From Oscillospiraceae bacterium (GTDB taxonomy: Bacteria; Bacillota; Clostridia; Oscillospirales; Oscillospiraceae): a stretch of 64,000 bases of DNA. The DNA is taken from positions 292,003-356,002 of the forward strand of contig CAJTGJ010000001.1 in assembly GCA_910575695.1 (NCBI GenBank), given 5' to 3'. A program made the position numbers and the translations under genes. A model generated the notes under the pieces. The model saw only the letters and a program-made list of their open reading frames with translations, had not been told where the DNA came from and searched no databases. Positions 18,257 to 25,667 of the stretch are shown here, piece after piece (position 1 is the first letter of the stretch; each line of letters opens with the position of its first letter).

Positions 18257-18803
18257 ATGGAACAAAAGAAAAAGTACGCTGTGCTGAGCTACCCCTATTT
18301 TCCCTCCAGGAGATCATCTGCCTCACCTCCGCCCTGACCTTCGGGGAGGAACTCGACATCATCGCCAGCGAACGCAAGCCCTATGCCAGCGAGGAGGGCT
18401 TCCAGATCACCCCAAATAAGACGGTGGACGAGGCGGAGCCGTCCAACTACGCCTGCAACATTCTCCCCGGCGCCATTTACCCGCTCCACGCCCTGTTTGA
18501 CGAGAAGCTTATCGGCTTCCTCCGCCGGGGGAAGGGGACGGACACCCTGTTCGCCTCCATCTCCTCCTCTCCCGCCCCGCTGTGTAAAGCGGGACTGCTG
18601 ACGGGAAGGACTTCACCGCCATCGGGATGTTTTTCCGGGAGTTTGCCCAGGCTGTGCTCAACCGGCTGGGCTATGACGTGGGAGAGCGTTTCATGGACAC
18701 CTCCGGAGCGGAATACACCGAGGAGGAGCTGACCTTCCGCTGGTCCGATGAGGATTACCGGGAATTTTTGGAGGAATTACGGGAGTTTACAGAGAAGGAC
18801 TGA
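18257..18803 (+). pseudogene. DJ-1/PfpI-family protein, two frameshifts
   Basis: Starts with a good ribosome site (AAAGGAG) and MEQKKKYAVLSYPYF. Near 18300 the frame breaks; one missing base restores SLQEIICLTSALTFGEELD, ITPNKTVDEAEPSNY, ILPGAIYPLHALFDEKL and LFASISSSP. A second missing base near 18603 is needed to continue GKDFTAIGMFFREFAQAVLN to the stop at 18801. The rebuilt ~182-residue protein resembles DJ-1/PfpI proteins. In the elbow where that family has its cysteine, the reconstructed sequence reads SISSSPAPL, so catalysis is doubtful even for the ancestor. Either a recent pseudogene or two assembly errors. Confidence 0.8.
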
Positions 18804-18842
18804 TGGCAATGAAACAGGAAAAAAGCCGCGGCGCGGAGAGCC

Positions 18843-20156
18843 ATGCCAACCCCGCTGTATGACGCCCTCCGGGCCTACGCGGCCCGGGGGCCCGCCCGGT
18901 TCCATATGCCGGGGCACAAGGGGAGGGACCTGCCCCTGGCGGAGCTGAGGGGGCTGGCCTCCATCGACGTGACGGAGCTGCCCGGCACCGGGAATCTGTA
19001 TGAGCCGGGGGAGCCCTTTGACGCCGCCCAGGCCCTGTGGGCGGAGCGGTTCGGCTTTGACCAGTGCCAGTTCCTCACCGGCGGGTCCACCCAGGGTGTC
19101 CATACCGGGCTGGCCCTGTGCTGTGCGCCGGGGGAGCGGGTGCTCATGGACCGGGGATGCCACCGCTCGGCGTTCCACGCCCTGGCCCTGCTGGATCTGG
19201 AGCCGGTGTGGCTGGAGCGGCCCTGGTTGCGGCGGGAGAATCTGACCGGGCCCATTTCACCGGAGGCGGTGGAACAGGCGCTGGAGCAGAACCCGGATGT
19301 GAAAACTGTGTGTATCACCTCGCCCACCTATGCCGGGGTGTTGTCGAATGTCGGGGCCCTCTCCCGCATCGTCCACGCCCACGGGGCGCGGCTGTTTGTG
19401 GACGGGGCCCACGGGGCGCATCTGCCCTTTCTGGGGCTGGCGCCCTTCTGGGGGGCGGACGCGGCGGCAGTGTCCGCCCACAAGACCCTGCCCGCCATGG
19501 GGCAGTCCGCCCTGCTGTTTGCCAGCGGCTTCGGGCCGGAGCGGGTGCGGCAGACCGCGTCGGTGTACGGGACCTCCAGCCCGTCCTATCCCATGATGGC
19601 GTCCATGGACGCCGCCCGGGACTGGATGGAGGGGGAGGGGACCTGGGAATATCAGCGCGCCGCCGTCCGGGTGGCGGAGCTTCGCCGGAAATTTCCCAGC
19701 CTCCAGCCGGGGAACGGCCTGTCCCTGGACCCCACACGGCTCACCCTGAAGGTGGAGGACGGCCCCGCCTTTGGGCTGGAGCTGGAGCGGCGGGGCATTT
19801 TTGCCGAGATGTCGGACGGGGGCCATATCATTTTGATCTGCACCTGCTGTGATGACGACGACGCCTTCCGGCGTCTGGACCAGGCGCTGGAGGCGCTTCG
19901 CTCCCGGATGGGAGACTGCCCGCCCCTGCCGCCGCCGCCCCTGCCCCGGGCGGCAGTCAGCCCCCGGCAGGCCATGTTCGCCCCCCGGGAGACAGCGCCG
20001 CTGGCGGACTGCGCGGGGCGGATCGCCGCCGCGCCCATCGCGCCCTATCCCCCTGGCGTGCCGGTGATTGCGCCAGGTGAGCGGATCGAAAAAAAATATC
20101 TGGCCTATTTGCGGGAAATAGGATATAATAAGACCAATGCAGAGGTGCTCTGCTGA
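18843..20156 (+). CDS. Orn/Lys/Arg decarboxylase-family PLP enzyme
   Basis: Fold-type I PLP enzyme of 437 residues, related to B. subtilis YaaO/SpeA. Seen: FHMPGHKGRD, TELPGTGNLYEP, FLTGGSTQGVH, the PLP-ring residue region DGAHGAHLPF and the Schiff-base lysine in SAHKTLPAMGQSALL. The C-terminal part has the decarboxylase-type APYPPGVPVIAPGE. Likely decarboxylates arginine, lysine or ornithine for polyamine synthesis; the substrate cannot be decided. It heads the conserved yaaO-darA-holB-ricT neighbourhood; thymidylate kinase, usually between yaaO and darA, is absent here. Confidence 0.9.
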   Translation: MPTPLYDALRAYAARGPARFHMPGHKGRDLPLAELRGLASIDVTELPGTGNLYEPGEPFDAAQALWAERFGFDQCQFLTGGSTQGVHTGLALCCAPGERVLMDRGCHRSAFHALALLDLEPVWLERPWLRRENLTGPISPEAVEQALEQNPDVKTVCITSPTYAGVLSNVGALSRIVHAHGARLFVDGAHGAHLPFLGLAPFWGADAAAVSAHKTLPAMGQSALLFASGFGPERVRQTASVYGTSSPSYPMMASMDAARDWMEGEGTWEYQRAAVRVAELRRKFPSLQPGNGLSLDPTRLTLKVEDGPAFGLELERRGIFAEMSDGGHIILICTCCDDDDAFRRLDQALEALRSRMGDCPPLPPPPLPRAAVSPRQAMFAPRETAPLADCAGRIAAAPIAPYPPGVPVIAPGERIEKKYLAYLREIGYNKTNAEVLC

Positions 20157-20180
20157 CAGTCTGAAAAGGGGGACCTGCCT

Positions 20181-20504
20181 ATGAAGCTGATTATCGCCAT
20201 TATTAACCGGGACGACGCCAACGCCGTGACACAGAATCTATCCCAGAACGGCTTTTCCTCCACAAAGCTGTCCACCACCGGCGGCTTCCTGCTGGCCAGC
20301 AACGTGACGCTGCTCATCGGCGTGCAGGACGGCCAGGTGCAGGACGCCATCGACCTTATCCGGGAGTGCTCCCACAGCCGCCAGCAGATGGTGCCCGCCA
20401 TCACCGAGATGAGCTACGGCTTCATGCCCGTCATGCCGGTGGAGGTCACCGTGGGCGGGGCCACCATTTTCGTGGTGGACGTGGAGCGGTTCGAGCGGGT
20501 ATGA
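20181..20504 (+). CDS. darA: Cyclic-di-AMP receptor DarA (PstA/YaaQ)
   Basis: 107-residue P-II-like trimeric protein that binds the second messenger c-di-AMP. The sequence matches the family throughout: MKLIIAIINRDDANAV, GFSSTKLSTTGGFL (the ligand loop), GNVTLLIG-like SNVTLLIGV, and the C-terminal VTVGGATIFVVDVERFER. Good ribosome site (AAAAGGGGGA). The stop overlaps the holB start (ATGA), so the two are coupled. The downstream target in this organism is unknown. Confidence 0.95.
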   Translation: MKLIIAIINRDDANAVTQNLSQNGFSSTKLSTTGGFLLASNVTLLIGVQDGQVQDAIDLIRECSHSRQQMVPAITEMSYGFMPVMPVEVTVGGATIFVVDVERFERV

Positions 20505-21253
20505 CGGCGCTTCCCAATCCCCTGTCCCACGCCTACCTCGTCACGGGGGGGAACGGGGACAGCCGGGCGGACCTGGTCCGGCGGCTGACGGCGGCCTATC
20601 TGTGTGAGGGGGAGCGGCCCCCCTGCGGCGGGTGCCGTGCCTGCCGGAAGGCGGCGGCGGGCACCCATCCGGATGTATTCCATACCGCCCCCGCCCCGGA
20701 CAAGCAGGAGATCGCGGTGGACCAGATCCGCGCCCTGCGGGCCGACGCCTACATCCGGCCCAACGAGGGCAGGCGGAAGGTGTACGTCATCGCCCCGGCG
20801 GACGCCATGAACCCCGCCGCCCAGAACGCCCTGCTGAAGGTGCTGGAGGAAGGGCCCGCCTACGCGGCCTTTTTGCTGGACGCCGCCCAGCCGGGACGCC
20901 TGCTGGACACGGTGCGCTCCCGGTGCGAGCTGCTGGCCCTGCCCCCGGAGGAGGATAAGCCCGACCCGGAGCTTCAGGCCCGCGCCGCCGCCCTGGCGGA
21001 GCTGCTGCTCACCGGGACGGAGCTGGACGCCGCCCAGGCCCTGGTGGAGCTGGAGCTGGAAAAGCCCAAGGCGGACGGGCTGTCCGCCCTGCTGCTGGCG
21101 GTGGAGGGCCAGGTCTCCCGGCGGCTGGCCCAAAATCCCCGGCGGGGGGTGAAGGTGCTCCAGGCGCTGAAAACCTGCCGGGAAAACGCGGTGTTCCGGC
21201 CCGGCGCGGGGCTGACCCTGGGCTGGCTGGCGGCGCGGCTGTTCCAGCCCTGA
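20501..21253 (+). CDS. holB: DNA polymerase III delta' subunit
   Basis: Clamp-loader subunit of 250 residues, shorter than typical (about 330). It has the zinc-finger-like cysteines (CGGCRACRK, CEGERPPC), DQIRALRADAYIRPNEGRRKVYVI and the strongly conserved MNPAAQNALLKVLEEGP, then the SRC arginine-finger motif (VRSRCE). The N-terminal P-loop is absent (reads VTGGNGDSRADL), as expected for delta'. The ATG at 20501 overlaps the darA stop. Confidence 0.92.
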   Translation: MTALPNPLSHAYLVTGGNGDSRADLVRRLTAAYLCEGERPPCGGCRACRKAAAGTHPDVFHTAPAPDKQEIAVDQIRALRADAYIRPNEGRRKVYVIAPADAMNPAAQNALLKVLEEGPAYAAFLLDAAQPGRLLDTVRSRCELLALPPEEDKPDPELQARAAALAELLLTGTELDAAQALVELELEKPKADGLSALLLAVEGQVSRRLAQNPRRGVKVLQALKTCRENAVFRPGAGLTLGWLAARLFQP

Positions 21254-21280
21254 TTATATCAACATGAGAGAGTGGGATAA

Positions 21281-21475
21281 ATGGGATTTATCAAGGTAAA
21301 AAACAAAAGAGCGAAAGAGGACGCTGTTATAAATACGGACCTGATCTGTATGATCACGAAGATGAAGAGCAGCTATGCGGTGTTCTTGACAAGCGGAATC
21401 GCCGGGGCTGCTTATATTGAGTGCGACGAGGAAAATGCGAACAAGATATTTCAGGAAATAGGTGTTTCTTTATAA
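21281..21475 (+). CDS. Small hypothetical protein, AT-rich insertion in the operon
   Basis: 64 residues, predicted beta-rich with one short hydrophobic strand. The pattern (V-x-NTDLI-x-MI, AVFLTSG, N-x-IFQEIG) recalls small FlbD-like folds, but this is weak. Codons are clearly more AT-rich than neighbours (AAA, ATA, TTA, GGA), and it sits between holB and ricT, which are usually adjacent, so it may be acquired. The ribosome site is poor (GAGAGTGGGA). Confidence 0.6.
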   Translation: MGFIKVKNKRAKEDAVINTDLICMITKMKSSYAVFLTSGIAGAAYIECDEENANKIFQEIGVSL

Positions 21476-21519
21476 CAATTCAAAGCACCTGTTTTTACCA
21501 TAATACGGAGGATATCCTA

Positions 21520-22743
21520 ATGACGGAAATCATCAGCGTCCGGTTCCGGCCGGGCGGCAAGCAGTACTATTTCGACCCCATGGGCCTGGACGTGGCCGAG
21601 GGCCAGAACGTGATCGTGGAAACGGGCAAGGGCCTGGAATACGGCACCTGCGTCAGGCACAACACCATGGTGGAGGACGAGGCGGTGGTCCAGCCCCTGC
21701 GCCCGGTGGTGCGCTTTGCCACGGAAAAGGACGAAAAGCAGGTCCGGGACAACCGGGGCCGGGAGAAGGACGCCATGCGCATCTGCCAGCAGCTGGTGGA
21801 GCGCCACGGCCTGGACATGAAGCTGGTCCAGGTGGAGTACAGCTTTGACGGGGGCAAGATCATTTTCTTTTTCACCTCCGACGGGCGGGTGGATTTCCGC
21901 GCCCTGGTGAAGGACCTGGCGGGGATTTTCCGGGCCCGGATCGAGCTTCGGCAGATCGGCGTCCGGGACGAGGCCCGGATGCTGGGGGGCTTCGGCATCT
22001 GCGGCAAGCCCTTCTGCTGCGCCCAGTTCCTCAGCGAGTTCCAGCCCGTGTCCATCAAGATGGCCAAGACGCAGAACCTTTCCCTGAACCCCACCAAAAT
22101 TTCCGGCACCTGCGGGCGGCTGATGTGCTGCCTGAAATACGAGCAGGGGGCCTATGAGGACGCGGTGAAGCGCTGTCCCAAGCAGGAATCCTTTGTGGAG
22201 TGCCCCGATGGCACGGGGACGGTGGCCTCGGTCAATCTGCTGAAGGAGCAGGTCAAGGTGCGCCTGGAGAACGCCGACCCCGGCGAGCAGCCCAAGAGCT
22301 ACCTCACCGACGAGATCCGGGTGGTGCGCTCGGGCAAGGGCAGGCGGCCCGAGGGCTATGAGCCGCCCCCCAAGGCGGAGCTGGAACAGCTTCGCACCGA
22401 AGAGGGGGAGCGGATGCGCACCGGGAGCAAGGGGGACGGCCCCGCCGACCTGGGGGCCATGCTGGAGCAGTATATGAGCAGCCAGCAGAAACAGGGCGAC
22501 GGCCAGCGCCGGAGGAACAATAATCAAAATCAGAATCAGAACCGGAACCGCCCCTCCCAGGGCCAGTCCAAGCCCCGCCAGCAGTCCGGACAGAGGTCCA
22601 AGCCCCAGGTCCAGCTCACCTCGGCCCAGGCAGTGGAGGCCAGACAGGGCCAGAATCAGAACCAGAACCACAAGCGGCGCTACCGCCCCCACCACCGCAG
22701 GCCCAACAACAAGCCCGGCGGCGGGCAGGGGCCCCAGGCATAA
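21520..22743 (+). CDS. ricT: PSP1-domain protein RicT (YaaT)
   Basis: Homologue of B. subtilis RicT, part of the Fe-S-containing RicTAF (Y-complex) that guides RNase Y processing and sporulation/competence phosphorelay. The PSP1 core contains VRFRPGGKQYYFDP, FFTSDGRVDFRALVKDLA, RTRIELRQIG-like ARIELRQIGVRDEA and the cluster cysteines CGKPFCC and CGRLMCCLKYE. The last ~100 residues are a Gln/Asn/Arg-rich low-complexity tail (NNNQNQNQNRNRP). The ATG at 21520 has TACGGAGG upstream; the open frame starting at 21421 overlaps the preceding gene and is not used. The 407-residue length is longer than B. subtilis because of the tail. Confidence 0.95.
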   Translation: MTEIISVRFRPGGKQYYFDPMGLDVAEGQNVIVETGKGLEYGTCVRHNTMVEDEAVVQPLRPVVRFATEKDEKQVRDNRGREKDAMRICQQLVERHGLDMKLVQVEYSFDGGKIIFFFTSDGRVDFRALVKDLAGIFRARIELRQIGVRDEARMLGGFGICGKPFCCAQFLSEFQPVSIKMAKTQNLSLNPTKISGTCGRLMCCLKYEQGAYEDAVKRCPKQESFVECPDGTGTVASVNLLKEQVKVRLENADPGEQPKSYLTDEIRVVRSGKGRRPEGYEPPPKAELEQLRTEEGERMRTGSKGDGPADLGAMLEQYMSSQQKQGDGQRRRNNNQNQNQNRNRPSQGQSKPRQQSGQRSKPQVQLTSAQAVEARQGQNQNQNHKRRYRPHHRRPNNKPGGGQGPQA

Positions 22744-22750
22744 CCGGAAG

Positions 22751-22776
22751 CCCCCGCCCGAAAGCGGGGGTTTTTC
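22751..22776 (+). terminator. Terminator after ricT
   Basis: Stem CCCCCGC / GCGGGGG with a CCGAAA loop followed by TTTTT, eight bases after the ricT stop. Confidence 0.9.
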
Positions 22777-22871
22777 CTTCCCGCGCAACGTTCTGCCCCG
22801 ATGCAGGGTATTTATTATGACAGGCGAAACCAGCGCCGCGGCCGGGGCGCTGGCAGAGAGGAGGTACGGCG

Positions 22872-23348
22872 ATGGCACTGACGGAGGAACAGCGCACCCA
22901 GGTGGTCAGCCGCTGGGGGGACATGGTGTACAGGCTGGCGCTGGCCCGCACCGCCAACGTCCCCGACGCGGAGGATGTGTTCCAGGAGGTGTTCCTGCGC
23001 TATTTCCGCCACGAGGAGAAGTTCCATAACGACGAGTACCGCAAGGCGTGGCTCATCCGCTGTACAGTGAACCGGGCCAAAAGCCTCACCGCCTCCCCGT
23101 GGCGCAAGCGCATCGTACCCCTGGAAACCGCCGAGGAGGTGGGGGTGGAGGACGACTACCGCGAGGTGTACAGCGCGGTGCTGTCCCTGCCCGGGAAATA
23201 CCGGGCTGTCATCCACCTGCACTATTTCGAGGGCCTGTCCGTGGCAGAAATCGCCCAGATGCTCCGGGTACCGGAGGGCACCGTCAAGTCCCAGCTCAGC
23301 CGGGGCCGTGCCCTCCTGCGGGATATGCTTGAGGAGGTAACGCTTTGA
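22872..23348 (+). CDS. ECF RNA polymerase sigma factor
   Basis: 158 residues with sigma region 2 (DMVYRLALARTANVPDAEDVFQEVFLRYF, the DAEDVFQEVF motif) and region 4 (LPGKYRAVIHLHYFEGLSVAEIAQMLRVPEGTVKSQLSRGRALL). A strong GGAGGT site precedes the ATG. Its stop overlaps the TTG start of the serpin gene. That gene has an anti-sigma-like N-terminus, so sigma activity is probably held by that membrane protein. Confidence 0.93.
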   Translation: MALTEEQRTQVVSRWGDMVYRLALARTANVPDAEDVFQEVFLRYFRHEEKFHNDEYRKAWLIRCTVNRAKSLTASPWRKRIVPLETAEEVGVEDDYREVYSAVLSLPGKYRAVIHLHYFEGLSVAEIAQMLRVPEGTVKSQLSRGRALLRDMLEEVTL

Positions 23349-24853
23349 ATCGCTACAAAAAGGCAAACGAGGGGATACACGTCCCCGAGGAAGTAAAGAA
23401 ACGGGCGGCGCGGCCCGGGGGAACGCGCTCCAACATCCGTTGGATGGGCGCGGCGGCGGCGGTGCTGGTGCTTGCCGTTATCGGCGGCGCGGCCCTGCGG
23501 CTGGGGGTGGGGATGCCTGACGACATCCCTGACGAGTCGGCGGAGCCAATGGCGCTGATCAACAACGACGTGCCGGAGGATATTGAGGGGCCGGGGAATA
23601 CCGGGAGAGGCCGGAGCGCCGGCCTGCCTCCCGACGCACAGCCCTTTGTGCTGGCCGAGGCGTTCCCGGCGGACGGGAGCGAGGCGAAGTTTGACGGGGA
23701 CCTGAACGGGTTTTTGTCCCGGTCGGCAGTACAGCTTTTTTCCCAGGCCGGGGAGGATAATCTGGTCTATTCCCCGCTGAACATCTATATGGCGCTGGCC
23801 ATGCTGGCGGAGAGCGCGGACGGGGAGAGCCGTCAGCAGATCGTGGACCTGCTGGGGGCGGACTCCATGGAGGCCCTGCGGGAGGATGCCGCCGCCCTGT
23901 GGCAGACCTATTACCTGGAGGATGAGCTGGGTATCTCCGCTATGGCCGGTTCCCTGTGGCTGAGGGACGGCGTCAGCTATAACCAGGAAACGCTGGACAC
24001 ACTGGCCGAGGTCTACCACGCCTCCGCCTTTTCCGGGAAAATGGGGACGGAGGAGTATAACCAGGCCCTGCGCAGCTGGATCAACGCTATGACCGGCGGA
24101 GAGCTGGCCCGGCAGGCGGAGGGGCTGTCCTTTGACCCGGATACGGTGCTGGGGCTGGTGTCCACCCTCTATTTCAAGGGCTCCTGGAGCGACCCCTTTG
24201 ACCCGGGGCAGAACACCCAGGGCGTGTTCCATGCCCCGTCCGGGGACGTGGAGGCGGAGTATATGAACCGTGAGGAGGTTCATGGCACTTACTTCCGGGG
24301 GGAGCATTTCGGGGCGGTGCCCCTGGGCTTCCAGGTGTGGGAGTATAGTATGTGGCTGATTCTCCCCGACGATGGGTACACGGTGGACGATCTGATGGCC
24401 AGCGGCGAGGCCATGGAGTTCATCACGGCCCGGAAATATGAGGGCTATAACGTGCAGGCAGAGGAGGCTATCCCCGGCTGGCCCGACCAGGAATACCTGC
24501 GCATTAACCTGTCCCTGCCCAAGTTCGACGTGTCGTCGGATCTGGATCTGAGCGGCGCACTGAAGGCGCTGGGCGTCACCGATGTGTTTGACAGGGACGC
24601 GTCCGACTTCACCCCGCTGGGGGTGGAGACCGACGGCCCGGTGTATCTCAGCCAGGCCCAGCACGCCGCCCGGGTGACCATCGACGAGGAGGGCTGTACC
24701 GCCGCGTCCTATGTGGACCTGATGCTGGTGGGGGATGCGCTGCCCCCCGACGAGGTGGTGGACTTCACCCTGGACCGGCCCTTCCTGTTCGCCATCACCG
24801 GGGAGGGGAACCTGCCGCTGTTTGTGGGCGTGGTGAAGCAGCCCAACGGATAA
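23345..24853 (+). CDS. Membrane-anchored serpin with anti-sigma-like N-terminus
   Basis: 502 residues. Residues 1-30 (MNRYKKANEGIHVPEEVKKR) resemble the sigma-binding start of clostridial anti-sigma factors; a transmembrane helix follows (about 33-54), then a linker and a full serpin domain (about 105-502). Serpin marks: NLVYSPLNIYMALAM, LYFKGSWSDPF, PKFDVSSDLDLSGALKALGVTD and DRPFLFAITGEGNLPLFVGVV. The hinge reads DEEGCTAASY, close to the inhibitory EEGTEAAA consensus, so it may be a real protease inhibitor. Counting 17 residues from the hinge Glu puts P1 near the Asp of VGDAL, uncertain. TTG start after GAGGAGGT. Confidence 0.88.
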   Translation: MNRYKKANEGIHVPEEVKKRAARPGGTRSNIRWMGAAAAVLVLAVIGGAALRLGVGMPDDIPDESAEPMALINNDVPEDIEGPGNTGRGRSAGLPPDAQPFVLAEAFPADGSEAKFDGDLNGFLSRSAVQLFSQAGEDNLVYSPLNIYMALAMLAESADGESRQQIVDLLGADSMEALREDAAALWQTYYLEDELGISAMAGSLWLRDGVSYNQETLDTLAEVYHASAFSGKMGTEEYNQALRSWINAMTGGELARQAEGLSFDPDTVLGLVSTLYFKGSWSDPFDPGQNTQGVFHAPSGDVEAEYMNREEVHGTYFRGEHFGAVPLGFQVWEYSMWLILPDDGYTVDDLMASGEAMEFITARKYEGYNVQAEEAIPGWPDQEYLRINLSLPKFDVSSDLDLSGALKALGVTDVFDRDASDFTPLGVETDGPVYLSQAQHAARVTIDEEGCTAASYVDLMLVGDALPPDEVVDFTLDRPFLFAITGEGNLPLFVGVVKQPNG

Positions 24854-24900
24854 CGATAGAAAAGCCCCGCAAGGACAAGGCGACAAAGAAATTAAGATTA

Positions 24901-24936
24901 AGGGCAAGGCAGACCGCAATGGGTTTGCCTTGCCCT
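24901..24936 (+). terminator. Hairpin after the sigma-serpin operon
   Basis: 11-bp stem AGGGCAAGGCA / TGCCTTGCCCT with a 14-base loop. The T-run is weak, so termination is likely but not certain. Confidence 0.55.
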
Positions 24937-24985
24937 GTCTATTGTGGGTTGATTATATGACGCTTTTGGGGCGGATGGGAAGCCG

Positions 24986-25666
24986 TCAGCGGACCACCTG
25001 ATAACGCAATCTGAGATAGGAGTTTTTCAGGACCGTGGATTGCTGCAATTTCAGCACGCCTAACTGGGGCAGTTCGCCTTCTGACAGCAGGGACGCCCCG
25101 TCAATCAGTGTGGCGGTATCCTTGCCGCCGATTAAAATGGGGGCGATCACAATGTCAATATAATCAAACAGTTTTTCCCGAAGGAACAGCCCATTTAATG
25201 TGCCGCCGCTTTGTATGGTGAGTCTCTGGCAGCCAAATTCCGACTTGAGCCTTGCAAGTGCGTCAGGCAAGGACAGCTTGCTTTGACAGATGATATGAAG
25301 ATTGTCCTCATCCGCCTGAAACGCAGGATGCTCCGGATTGGAGGTAATCAGTACAAATTCCTTGGACAGGGCACAGAGGTAGCGGATGCCGTGTCCGGTC
25401 AGATGGCTGTTGTCGATCACAGCAAAGGAAACAGGCGTCTTATTCGGGAGCTTCTTCCGGTTGACGCCCAGCTTTTGCTGCACCCTGCCGGAATTGAGCG
25501 ACCACAAATCGGTGGTCTGCTCTATCTCATAATACTGGTGCAGCCCTTCCCGAACGCCCGCGATTTTGGGGAAATCTCTGTCCACATCTAAATTATCTGC
25601 CGCCCCTGTGCTGATTTTTCCATCAACGGACATAAGCATAAACAATGTTGTAACCGGCCTGTCCAT
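24986..25666 (-). CDS. RibD C-terminal / dihydrofolate-reductase-like oxidoreductase
   Basis: 226-residue protein of the RibD_C superfamily, NADPH-dependent reductases. Seen: TTLFMLMSVDGKISTG at the N-terminus, the central IQSGGTLNGLFLREKLFDYIDIVIAPILIGGKDTATL (the GGGxLN-like cofactor loop) and LKLQQSTVLKNSYLRLRY. No deaminase domain is attached and no other riboflavin gene is near, so a true riboflavin role is unlikely; the substrate is unknown. It starts 2 bp after the ileS stop and is probably expressed with it. AT content is higher than in its neighbours. Confidence 0.85.
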   Translation of the reverse strand: MDRPVTTLFMLMSVDGKISTGAADNLDVDRDFPKIAGVREGLHQYYEIEQTTDLWSLNSGRVQQKLGVNRKKLPNKTPVSFAVIDNSHLTGHGIRYLCALSKEFVLITSNPEHPAFQADEDNLHIICQSKLSLPDALARLKSEFGCQRLTIQSGGTLNGLFLREKLFDYIDIVIAPILIGGKDTATLIDGASLLSEGELPQLGVLKLQQSTVLKNSYLRLRYQVVR

Positions 25667-25667
25667 G

